Assembly: GCA_022984795.1 (NCBI GenBank)
Contig: JALIHJ010000071.1
Coordinates: 1 to 64,000, forward strand
Origin: Fabrea salina
Taxonomy: Eukaryota; Ciliophora; Heterotrichea; Heterotrichida; Fabreidae
Length of the DNA: 64,000 nt
Direction: 5' to 3'
A program made the translations under genes and the position numbers. Below are positions 54,375 through 62,936 of this stretch, one piece after another (the first letter of the stretch is position 1; every line of letters starts with the position of its first letter). The notes below the pieces were generated by a model, which had not been told where the DNA came from, did no database searches, and was given only the letters and a program-made list of their open reading frames with translations.

Positions 54375-54827
54375 TTAATGGTTATAAACTCTAGCCTTAT
54401 TTGAAAGGACCTAGTCTGAAGTTTAAAATTATAAACCCTGGTAAACGTCAACATCATCATCAAGACCAGAAAAACCCACAAAAAGAAACAGAACAAGAAA
54501 ACGAAACAACGACACCCTCAACCCAAGAAGAAAGACAGAAAAGGAAGACCAGAAACCAAGGAAAAGACACAAGAAAAACCCACCCAGCAGAGGCCTAGGC
54601 GGCTTGAACTAGCTCAAATAAATAAATAGTAAACCCTGGTAAAGGTTCCCTAATTCACAGTCTTAAAGTGAGATCTCTGGCATATTTTGTAATTCTGAAT
54701 TAAAATTTGCTTAAATCTAGGAATTTAGCATAAAAGTATATTGTAAATCCTAGAATAGACCTAATCCTATTTCCTCATAACAGTAAAGCATTTGAGAGTT
54801 CAAACAGCAGTTATTTGAATTAATAAT
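54375..54827. other. Spacer with a purine-rich possible coding relic
   Basis: 453 bp. From 54401 to 54598 an open plus-strand frame without ATG reads KGPSLKFKIINPGKR and then a Gln/Lys/Glu-rich run. A second frame ends RPRRLELAQINK with TAG at about 54629. Two frames with protein-like endings suggest a decayed C-terminal gene fragment. The 14-mer TAAACCCTGGTAAA occurs at 54432-54445 and again at 54630-54643, bracketing it. The rest shows nothing beyond AT-rich sequence; the SET gene promoter must lie near the right end. Confidence 0.45.
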
Positions 54828-56141
54828 ATGAGAATAGTTCTTTTGGTAGTAGGTGTGCTTGGAATTATACCAGAGACGTTTACTCCGCAAGAGAAACGAG
54901 AAGCCCTAGAAGAGTTGTATAAAAACCTCTTCAAGTCAAGAATAGAGTACTTAGGTGAAGAAAAAGGACTAGGAGTGATTGCAACCGAGGACATACAAAT
55001 TGGGGATCTCATAGCCCACGAAAAAGAGCACATGAAACTTTTATCGCTCGAAACCTTCGAGTGGTCTGCTTACTTTGAAAAGGAAAGCGAAATAGTTTTT
55101 GCAGTAGCAAGAATGATATACGAAAGACTAGTTAACATGAAACAAGCCAAGTCGAACCTGTGGGCCCACATTCCCTCAAGCACAATTGAAACAGTCCACA
55201 ACTGGACTGAACCAGAACTTGAGTACTTCAACAAGCAATTTAGTTTCAGTATTAAAATCCTAGATACTGAATTTGAAGTCTCCATGCAGAAATACTCTGA
55301 AACAATTCACAAAATTCCAGGAATTCATACTATGTGCCCAATGTGCCTAACAAAAGAAGCTTGGGTCTGGGGTTACGCCACAATACAATCGCGTAGATTT
55401 TCTACTACGAAATACCTTTGGAAGCTTTTTAACAACTACAAATACTCTGAAGAAGACAGAAACTCAAGGATAACTGTAATCATGCCATCCATTGAGTCCT
55501 TCAATCATATGCCAATACCTTTAAATTCTAAGACCCACAACTTAACAACTGGGATTCAATTTTATTCTAATAATTCAGCAGCTCTTTACTCAGAAAAAAA
55601 CTTTAAAAAGGGAGAAGAAGTATGCTTTGAGTATGATAAACACTCAAATCTAAAGCTTCTAATGAGTTACGGGTTTGTTTTGGACAGAAACGTAAACGAT
55701 ATTATTTTGGTTTCTAGAACCAAAACTGGAGACTGCCCAGATAACCTATATGAAGCAACAGCTCTTGGAAAATGCATATTCACTTCGAGGATTTTTGAGT
55801 TGGACCAGAAGTTGCTTAAGTATATTCTAATGAGTAACACAAGAGTTGAAGATAACCTTGAATTTGAAGAGCTTTTTGAGAAGAATCCTGGCTTAAGAAG
55901 TACTTTGGTTCATGCACTGCAAGGTTACAGATTTACCCAGATTAACTCTTCTCTCACCAGATGCCTAGAAAACTATGAAGTTGTGAAACAAAGATTAACT
56001 GAAAGCCTTTACAACAATCATAGATACAAACTTATTGACAGACTCTGCGCTTCGAGTTACTGGAGTTTCTTCCAACACTTAAAGCTAGTAGACAGAACAT
56101 TACTCAAGTACTACACAAGAATTCTGTTCCCAGAAAGTTAA
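54828..56141 (+). CDS. SET-domain protein (SETD3/RuBisCO-LSMT type)
   Basis: 437 aa. It starts MRIVLLVVGVLGIIPETF, which reads as a signal peptide, unusual for this family. The split SET domain shows GLGVIATEDIQIGDLI, WGYATIQSRRFS, the ESFNHMP motif (normally DxxNH, contacting S-adenosylmethionine), and GEEVCFEYDKHSNLKLLMSYGFV with a catalytic-type Tyr. A helical C-terminal domain of substrate-binding type follows. These enzymes methylate Lys or His of non-histone proteins (actin His73 for SETD3). A secreted or vacuolar location would be odd, so either the hydrophobic start is not a signal or the protein is repurposed. Confidence 0.85.
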   Translation: MRIVLLVVGVLGIIPETFTPQEKREALEELYKNLFKSRIEYLGEEKGLGVIATEDIQIGDLIAHEKEHMKLLSLETFEWSAYFEKESEIVFAVARMIYERLVNMKQAKSNLWAHIPSSTIETVHNWTEPELEYFNKQFSFSIKILDTEFEVSMQKYSETIHKIPGIHTMCPMCLTKEAWVWGYATIQSRRFSTTKYLWKLFNNYKYSEEDRNSRITVIMPSIESFNHMPIPLNSKTHNLTTGIQFYSNNSAALYSEKNFKKGEEVCFEYDKHSNLKLLMSYGFVLDRNVNDIILVSRTKTGDCPDNLYEATALGKCIFTSRIFELDQKLLKYILMSNTRVEDNLEFEELFEKNPGLRSTLVHALQGYRFTQINSSLTRCLENYEVVKQRLTESLYNNHRYKLIDRLCASSYWSFFQHLKLVDRTLLKYYTRILFPES

Positions 56142-56142
56142 C

Positions 56143-57042
56143 TTAAGCACTATTCAACTTATCATTAATTTGAGATAATTCTTTTAAGTAAGCAGCGGAA
56201 ATATTGCAGCTGGGTCTGGAGGTCTTGACTAGACTTCTAGCTTCTTGCAAACTCAGTCCTAGTTTCCGCATTAAAAAATACACAGCAACTGCACATGACC
56301 TGTTATTTCCATAAAAGCAGTGCACCAAAACGTTGCCTTGTTTAAGCTTTGTCTCTATAAAACTGTATGCACTTTCTAAGTAAGTCCTGAACTTTGAAAC
56401 ATCTGAGTCAGGTAGTGGAATGTGTAAGTAGTCTACCTTGCGAAAGTTCAAGGGTTTGTTGAGTTCTCCTAGCGACAGCACAGCCGTGATCTTTTTGCTG
56501 TTGAGTAGTGCGTTATTCAAAGCTCCTTTGAAGTCAGAAATGTACAACTTGTGCGCTAGCTTGTTCTTAACACGCACTAGAGAAAGTGCTGCTTCAAACA
56601 TAGGAGTTTGGTTACTGATAGGTTCGTCGCTGTAAATCACTTCATGTGGACTTAGAATGTCTTCAAGGTTGAACTTTTTTCTGCAGGCCACTTTTAGGTT
56701 CCTAAAACCTTCCCTCTGGACTAGATTAGGTTTTGTGGATGACCGAACTGAAATAGGGCTGTTTGCAGTTTCTAAGCCACAAGCAATGTTTTTGAGTTTC
56801 CTTTCAAAGCACTTATCAGCGTACTTATTGACAGGGTCAGTGGAGTTCCTGTAAGTTTTGTAGAATGTTGGAAAGGCTTTTCTGGAGTCAGAAGGTAAAG
56901 TCTTCCAGACCTCAAACAACTGGTTAAAGGAGTCAGGGTTCAACCTAGCTAAGCCTTTTCTCTTCTCCTTGTAAGAACTTCTTCTTTCGAGCAAAAACTG
57001 AGTGCGCGACCTCAATTCTTTTTGCCTTGAAGTTATTTGCAT
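56143..57042 (-). CDS. Dual-specificity protein phosphatase
   Basis: 299 aa. The N-terminal ~130 residues are basic and unassigned (RSRTQFLLERRSSYKEKR). The DSP domain follows: HIPLPDSDVSKF supplies the general-acid Asp, and the P-loop VHCFYGNNRSCAVAVYFLM has the HCx5RS signature. C-terminal helices end with PSCNISAAYLKEL. It dephosphorylates Tyr and possibly Ser/Thr, or a phosphoinositide. Stops of this and the convergent SET gene are one base apart; its ATG lies 8 bp after the ABCC stop. Confidence 0.93.
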   Translation of the reverse strand: MQITSRQKELRSRTQFLLERRSSYKEKRKGLARLNPDSFNQLFEVWKTLPSDSRKAFPTFYKTYRNSTDPVNKYADKCFERKLKNIACGLETANSPISVRSSTKPNLVQREGFRNLKVACRKKFNLEDILSPHEVIYSDEPISNQTPMFEAALSLVRVKNKLAHKLYISDFKGALNNALLNSKKITAVLSLGELNKPLNFRKVDYLHIPLPDSDVSKFRTYLESAYSFIETKLKQGNVLVHCFYGNNRSCAVAVYFLMRKLGLSLQEARSLVKTSRPSCNISAAYLKELSQINDKLNSA

Positions 57043-57050
57043 TTTAATTA

Positions 57051-60000
57051 TTAAGCAGTGGTTTGGGAAATCCCTTGGCTGAATAAGTTGTCTGTTTGGA
57101 GTAGGGAAGAAGGGTGCTCTGCAGCTACAATGCTTCCTTGGTCAAGTATAACTACTAAGTCAAAGTCCACTAAGGTGTTCATTCGATGGGCTACAGACAC
57201 CACAGTGCAGCTTTTCAGTTTGTCTTTAAGGATGCCGAGGATAGTTTCTTCTGAAGGCAGGTCTATGTTTGAAGTGGCTTCATCAAGAATCACTACTTTG
57301 TGCCTGAGCAAAAAAGTTCTGGCAAGGCAAAGTATTTGTTTTTCGCCTGCACTTAGTTTTAAGTCGTCTATTTGGCTGTCTAAGCCACACTTTCTTTTAA
57401 GTATGCGTTTTTGGAGGCCCACTTCTGAAAGGGCCTGCCAAATGGCTTCTTCAGAACTGCACTTGTAAAGGTCTAGGTTTTCCCTTAAAGTGCCTTTGAA
57501 AATAAAAGGGTTCTGAGTAATAACTCCAAAGTTCTTCCTGAGACTGCTTAGACTAACTGAACTAATGTCTATGTTGTCCACATAAACCTTTCCGTGGGAA
57601 GGCCTGTTAAGCCCTAACAAAGCCCTTAGCATAGAAGACTTTCCACAACCACTTCTGCCTATAATCCCTACTTTGCTTCCAGGTTCAATTTTTAAGTTGA
57701 CTTTGTTGAGTACGTTAGTGCCTTCTTCGTAGCACATGTCTACCTTGCAGAACTCTATGCTTCCAGTTTCTACTTGTATGTTGGCTTTGTGCGGCTGGGT
57801 TTCTTCTGGCAAGCTTTTGAAGGCAATCACTCTTTGTAAGCTAAGCATGTTGTTTTGGACCTCACCCCACTGTCTGAAAGTCCACACAATGTAAGATATA
57901 ATCTGCAGACAAAACACCAAACTCGCCCCTATAAGTCCAGGGTCCAAGTACCCTTTTAAAGCCACTGAACTAAAAATAGTGGCAACTGAAAACCCAACCC
58001 CGCACAAGTCCAGGTTGAACTGCAGGTACCTGTAAGCAGACACATACAAGTAGTAGTGCTTGCAGGCAGTCTCTGTTAGTTCTGAAAACTTAGCTGAGAA
58101 GAACTTAGTTGAGTCAAGTGCCCTGATGGTGACTACTCCGCTGAGTGAAGACAGAATCAAAGAATGCAAGCTTTCGAAAGACTTGTGCTCAAGGTTTCTG
58201 AAGTGCTTAATAGCAGGAAGTGACTTGTGGTACATGCACACAGCAACTGTAACTAGCACTCCCAAAGGCACCACTAAAACTGGGTTTATGTACACACTGG
58301 TTACAAAAATCCCTAACAAGACAAAAAAGATCTGCAAAAAGTCAACTAACACAAACGGAAGAAAGTTGTCTAGCATTTTGATGTGGTAGCCAAAGCAGTT
58401 AGTGATGCTTCCTGCTGAAGTTTTATCAAAGAACCAAATAGGACTTTGAGTGAGTTTGAGAAGCATTAAGTCGTGGAGTTGCTTAGTGGCATGCAAAATG
58501 CTTTGGTAGAAAAAGTGTGACCTGAGCACTGAAACAACCACTAGTCCACACACTATCCAAACTAAGTCTTCTAAGTTGTGGCTGGAACCTGCAACCCAAA
58601 GACTCACACTCATGTACAAAAACTGACCTCCTAAGTAAAGCACTGCTACAGCCACTAGTGTGAACCTGCCTAGTAGTCCCCTTTTGAAGAGTTCCCACAA
58701 GTCACTTAGCTTAGCTTTGGAAGAACTCTCAGTTTCTTGAGAGTCTTTAGCAGTGACTTCAAAGGAATCATGAGTCTCAGCGGTAGGTGCCTGGAACTGG
58801 TACCCAGTTAAAAGCTTCTTGTAACTGGGCTTCTGCTGCATTTCACAAAAGCTTCCTTGGAACTTGCAACCCTTTCTGCCTAGAACAATGATGTTGTCTG
58901 CTTGAGGCAGCACTGCTAAGTTGTGAGTAACTACTATTCTGGTTTTGTCCTTCAGAAGTCCTAAAATGCAGTTTTGGAAGATGCTGTTGGTAACTTGGGG
59001 GTCAAGGGCACTGAAAGGGTCGTCAAAGATGTAAACGTCGGACTCCGAGTACAGTGCCCTAGCAATGCCCACTCTGGCTTTTTGCCCTCCACTTAAAGTG
59101 CTTTCCTCAATTAAGGTTTCGTCGTAACTGCCCATAGCCTTTAAGTCAGGTTGCAAACAAGCAGCTTTAATGACTCTTTGGTACTTTTTGTGGCTAAATT
59201 CCCTGCCAAACAAAATGTTGTCTTTAAAGGTGCCACTGATTATGCAGGGTTTTTGTTCAGAAAGAGCAACTGAACCTGAAATGCAGACCTGTGCAAAACC
59301 TTCTTCGTTAAGCATTGAGTACAACAGAGTGGACTTTCCACAACCTACAGGACCTACTATGCAGCTGAGTTTGTTTTTAGGGAAGTCAACCTGCTTAGCT
59401 AAGGCTTGGTTTGAAAGCTTCCAAGTGAACTCTTCAGACACTTCTTTTTCAGTGAACACACTAAAAGTTCTTTTATCAGACCTGCAAAAGTTATCTTGAA
59501 GGTTAGTAGTGTCAATGTCCGTTCTGTAAGTTCTGCAGACTCCTTCTTCTTGGTTGCCTAAACTGAACTCTCTAACTTCTAAGTCAGCCACTTCTGGTTC
59601 TGGAGTTCTTTGGACTTCTTTTTCTCTGAGTAAAGACTCTATTCTTCTGCAAGCCACGTAAAACTCAGATAAAAACTCTATTCCAAAGGGCAAAGCAACG
59701 CTTAAAAAGTACTGTGCGTTAGTAAGCAGAGCTAGGGTTGTAAACACTACTTCTTTCTCTAGTTGGTTTCCTAGACCCAAGTAAGTTCCAAACACCACCA
59801 AACTCACTAAGCCTTGTGCACTGAAGAATATAATCATGTTGCTTGACCTCAGAGCCCCTGACTTCCTTGTTTCTTTAAGTTCTTGGTTTCTTAGTTCCTT
59901 TATGCTGTTTAAGTAGGTGTTTTCTAAGCAGTGCGCTTTCAAAGGGTATATGTGCTCTATGAGTTCAGTGAGTTTCTTCATCTTGGAGTCAGTGTACTTA

Positions 60001-60677
60001 GAGCACTTTTTGTGGAACTTAATGAACAGCTTTCCAAACAAAGCTTGCAAAGGCACAAACAACACCAGCACCAACAACCCCAACAACCCACTCCAGCCTA
60101 TAGTTAAGTACAGTAAGCACCCATTCGCCAGTGCATAAATAGGACTTATCCACACAAAACTGGCAAACAAAAACAACAAGTCACACATGTGCAAGTCTGA
60201 ACTAACTATAGAAAGCACGTGTCCTGAGCCTATTCTTTCAATGGTTTCTTTAGTCATTTTAAGTACCTTTTCAAAGATCTCCCCCATCAAAGCACTTCTG
60301 ACTACACCGCCCATCACGTGCATCCTGTAAAAGTACCTGTGGTGCATCACAACAGCTAGAAGCGACAAAAAAGACACTGCTCCTGCCATAACTAGTCCTT
60401 CGTACAAGGAATCTCCTTCTTCAAGCCACTTAACGAACTTCCCAATCAGCACACAAATGCACAGGTAACTTGCTGCTGTCAAGCAGTAACCCAAAGCATA
60501 AGGCAGAGTTTTAGGCCAGAAAACCCTTACCAAGTGACTGAAAAGTCCTTTTTTGAACCCATGAATTCTTTCCTGAAGCAGTTGAGGACTGCAATTCTTA
60601 GGCAAAGAAACTTCTTGGAAAGGCTTGGCAAAGTTCTTAACGAAAGGTTTGACCCAACAGTAACAAAAGGTATTCAT
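57051..60677 (-). CDS. ABC transporter, ABCC (MRP) subfamily
   Basis: 1208 aa full transporter in the order TMD1-NBD1-TMD2-NBD2. NBD1: Walker A GPVGCGKST, signature LSGGQKARVGIARAL, Walker B VYIFDDPFSALD. NBD2: Walker A GRSGCGKSS, signature LSAGEKQILCLAR (GE in place of GGQ, common in ABCC), Walker B VVILDEATSNID. The FDDPFSALD in NBD1 is the ABCC form in which the catalytic Glu is Asp. There is no extra N-terminal TMD0, so it is a short MRP4-like type. It exports organic anions or conjugates at plasma or vacuolar membrane. There are 21 bp to the next upstream gene. Confidence 0.95.
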   Translation of the reverse strand: MNTFCYCWVKPFVKNFAKPFQEVSLPKNCSPQLLQERIHGFKKGLFSHLVRVFWPKTLPYALGYCLTAASYLCICVLIGKFVKWLEEGDSLYEGLVMAGAVSFLSLLAVVMHHRYFYRMHVMGGVVRSALMGEIFEKVLKMTKETIERIGSGHVLSIVSSDLHMCDLLFLFASFVWISPIYALANGCLLYLTIGWSGLLGLLVLVLFVPLQALFGKLFIKFHKKCSKYTDSKMKKLTELIEHIYPLKAHCLENTYLNSIKELRNQELKETRKSGALRSSNMIIFFSAQGLVSLVVFGTYLGLGNQLEKEVVFTTLALLTNAQYFLSVALPFGIEFLSEFYVACRRIESLLREKEVQRTPEPEVADLEVREFSLGNQEEGVCRTYRTDIDTTNLQDNFCRSDKRTFSVFTEKEVSEEFTWKLSNQALAKQVDFPKNKLSCIVGPVGCGKSTLLYSMLNEEGFAQVCISGSVALSEQKPCIISGTFKDNILFGREFSHKKYQRVIKAACLQPDLKAMGSYDETLIEESTLSGGQKARVGIARALYSESDVYIFDDPFSALDPQVTNSIFQNCILGLLKDKTRIVVTHNLAVLPQADNIIVLGRKGCKFQGSFCEMQQKPSYKKLLTGYQFQAPTAETHDSFEVTAKDSQETESSSKAKLSDLWELFKRGLLGRFTLVAVAVLYLGGQFLYMSVSLWVAGSSHNLEDLVWIVCGLVVVSVLRSHFFYQSILHATKQLHDLMLLKLTQSPIWFFDKTSAGSITNCFGYHIKMLDNFLPFVLVDFLQIFFVLLGIFVTSVYINPVLVVPLGVLVTVAVCMYHKSLPAIKHFRNLEHKSFESLHSLILSSLSGVVTIRALDSTKFFSAKFSELTETACKHYYLYVSAYRYLQFNLDLCGVGFSVATIFSSVALKGYLDPGLIGASLVFCLQIISYIVWTFRQWGEVQNNMLSLQRVIAFKSLPEETQPHKANIQVETGSIEFCKVDMCYEEGTNVLNKVNLKIEPGSKVGIIGRSGCGKSSMLRALLGLNRPSHGKVYVDNIDISSVSLSSLRKNFGVITQNPFIFKGTLRENLDLYKCSSEEAIWQALSEVGLQKRILKRKCGLDSQIDDLKLSAGEKQILCLARTFLLRHKVVILDEATSNIDLPSEETILGILKDKLKSCTVVSVAHRMNTLVDFDLVVILDQGSIVAAEHPSSLLQTDNLFSQGISQTTA

Positions 60678-60698
60678 TACTACTAGATATAATGAGAT

Positions 60699-62915
60699 TT
60701 ACTTAAGATAGTGTTGCTTCAGTTGAGAAAAGTTAAGATATTCCCTGTAGCGTTTTCCAGGCGAAGACGTTGGGGACCGACCAGGCGATTTCCTAGGAGA
60801 GGAAGCTCTGGACTTTTTCTGAAGCATTTCTGCAACCTTTTCCTTTTCAACTTCTTCGTAGCCTTCTAAGAAGTCTTCAATTGGGTGTTTTTTGTCAGCT
60901 GTATGCACAAACAACTCACCTCTTTCTTTAGTGAGCTTCACTTCTAGAGTTCCAAATAAGTAAGTGCCTTTTGAAAGCCTTAAGAAACTAATTTCTGATG
61001 CAGAAGCACGTGAGTGAAGGTACTCACTAAGGGCTAAGTCAAGGGGGTCGTTTTCATAAGGAACATGAGCAGGTTTAAGCATCTGGGCTTCAAACAGCAT
61101 TTTCTGCATAGAGTTCTTTTGGTACTGTCTTTCTTCAATCATTTCAGTGAGTCTTTTGCTGAGTCTGGACTCCAAAAGGCCTTCTTGGGCCTGGACAAAC
61201 ATGAAGTCTGAAAAGTGGAACAGTTCCTGCAACAAGTTCTGGTACAGTTTACTGTGCTTTTGGTTTTCTTCTTGGAAAGCACTGAAGTTTTCTTTGAGCT
61301 GCTCGTCTTCTGCAAGCATCGAGCTGATTTGGCTTAGGTTGCGCTTGAGTTCTTCTACGTTTGACTGGTTGGCTTCGAGCAGTTCGGTTTTTTGGGCTAG
61401 TTCAGAGTTAACTACTGAAATGTTGTTTTGGAGGTCTTTGGTTGAAACTTCTAACTCCCTTATGACTGCTGAGTTTTCTACTTGGTTTTTGTCGTTTTCT
61501 CCGTAAAGCGAAGTGATCTTTTCTATGGCTTCTTTGGTGATTTGGTCTATTGAAGACGTTCCTTTTTGCAGAGTGTTTAGTCGTGCCCTGGTGTCTTCTT
61601 CTGAAGTTAACTGGGCTTTGTAAGCTGAGACTTGTGCTTCGAGTTGTAGGTTTTCTATGTCTAAGTTTTCAATTTGGGACTTTAAGTTGGCTAGCAAGTT
61701 AGAGTTTTCAGACACTGACTCTAGAGCCCTTCCAGTTTCAGCACTGGTTTTTTCTGAGACTCTAGAAAACTCTTCGAAGGTTTTTTGGTAGTTTTGGTTA
61801 ATGGCTTCTCTAGTTTCTTCCGTAGACTTAACTGAGTCTTTGAGTTGTTTAAGTTGGTTCTGAGTGTTTCCAAATGAAGTTTTTTCTTTAAGTTGGTTGT
61901 TTTGGCTTTGTAGAGTGGTTATTTCGGCTTTGCAGTTTTTAATCTGTTCTTGGAGTTCTAGTTTCCTTCTGTCAGCTTCAGACAGTTCTCTTTGGAGGTT
62001 TTCGTTGTCTTTTTGGAGTTGGTCCATGATTTGGTTGATTCGGGTGTCTTCTTGAGTTAGTTGGTCTTCAGTTTCTTTCATGGCTTGCTCAAGTTCTTGC
62101 ATTGGTTCGTCAAAGCCTAGTAGTAGTTCTTGGATGTTTTCGTACTCTTCAGTTTGGGATCTTAGCACGCGGAGTTTCTCGCACAAGCCTAGTGCTACGT
62201 TCCTTAGCAAGTGGGGTTCTTGACTTGACAGTTGGTCTATGCTTAGGTTAAACCTACTGGGGAAACTCACACTGTCGTCTGGAGGAGCCATGAAACTTGG
62301 CTCTTCAAAAGTGCGTCTGCGGACTGGCGACTTTTTAGGCGACTTCACAGGCGACCTAGAGGGGGACTTGCTAGGGGACTTAATTCCTTCTTCTAAAAAG
62401 GCTTCGAAGTCTTTGCCTAGGCTTTGTTTGGCCTGAACTATTTCGCCTTTGGCTTCTTTTTCGTTGTCTTCAGCGACAGTTAGCTTGTTTAAGTAACTAC
62501 ACTTGCCTTTACGAGGAGAAGGCACCTGCAAACTGCCCCGCGACCTGCTTAAACTCTTCCGGTTGGCTGGTCTCAAGCTGCCTGCAATCTTGATCTTGGG
62601 TGTAGGGTCAAATTCTGTGCCTTCGTTAGGAGTCATTTTTAGCCACCTGTCGAAGTCGCCTGTGATGGTTTTTGTGCAAAGCCGACTGACAGGCACTGTA
62701 GCGTAGGCTAGTAAGGCTTCTTCTTGCTGCAGAGAGAAGCTAAGCACCATGTCTGGAGAGAACGAAGTCAGGTAAATCGAAGTTGAGATTTGGTAGTTAA
62801 GAGCAGTTGAAGAGTTGCTTGTAGCAACTACTAAGGACAACTTAGAGGGGTCCACCGAGTGTGAGGTGGAAACTTCAGTGAATTTTATCACGAGTCTAAA
62901 GTGTTTATCTTCCAT
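60699..62915 (-). CDS. N-terminal C2-like domain, coiled-coil protein
   Basis: 738 aa. Residues 1-110 are beta-rich (FRLVIKFTEVSTSHSV, VLSFSLQQEEALLAYATVPV), compatible with an NT-C2/C2 fold. A basic Ser-Pro-rich stretch near 175-210 (SPSKSPSRSPVKSPKKSP) and another at the C-terminus (SPRKSPGRSPTSSPGK) are likely phosphorylated or microtubule/DNA-binding. Residues ~240-600 form a long coiled coil. The C-terminal ~100 residues before the SP-rich tail look globular (SEYLHSRASASEISFLRL, GTLEVKLTKERGELFVH). A cytoskeletal scaffold is the best guess; no named family. Confidence 0.8.
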   Translation of the reverse strand: MEDKHFRLVIKFTEVSTSHSVDPSKLSLVVATSNSSTALNYQISTSIYLTSFSPDMVLSFSLQQEEALLAYATVPVSRLCTKTITGDFDRWLKMTPNEGTEFDPTPKIKIAGSLRPANRKSLSRSRGSLQVPSPRKGKCSYLNKLTVAEDNEKEAKGEIVQAKQSLGKDFEAFLEEGIKSPSKSPSRSPVKSPKKSPVRRRTFEEPSFMAPPDDSVSFPSRFNLSIDQLSSQEPHLLRNVALGLCEKLRVLRSQTEEYENIQELLLGFDEPMQELEQAMKETEDQLTQEDTRINQIMDQLQKDNENLQRELSEADRRKLELQEQIKNCKAEITTLQSQNNQLKEKTSFGNTQNQLKQLKDSVKSTEETREAINQNYQKTFEEFSRVSEKTSAETGRALESVSENSNLLANLKSQIENLDIENLQLEAQVSAYKAQLTSEEDTRARLNTLQKGTSSIDQITKEAIEKITSLYGENDKNQVENSAVIRELEVSTKDLQNNISVVNSELAQKTELLEANQSNVEELKRNLSQISSMLAEDEQLKENFSAFQEENQKHSKLYQNLLQELFHFSDFMFVQAQEGLLESRLSKRLTEMIEERQYQKNSMQKMLFEAQMLKPAHVPYENDPLDLALSEYLHSRASASEISFLRLSKGTYLFGTLEVKLTKERGELFVHTADKKHPIEDFLEGYEEVEKEKVAEMLQKKSRASSPRKSPGRSPTSSPGKRYREYLNFSQLKQHYLK

Positions 62916-62936
62916 TTAACGATAATATTTAAAAGT

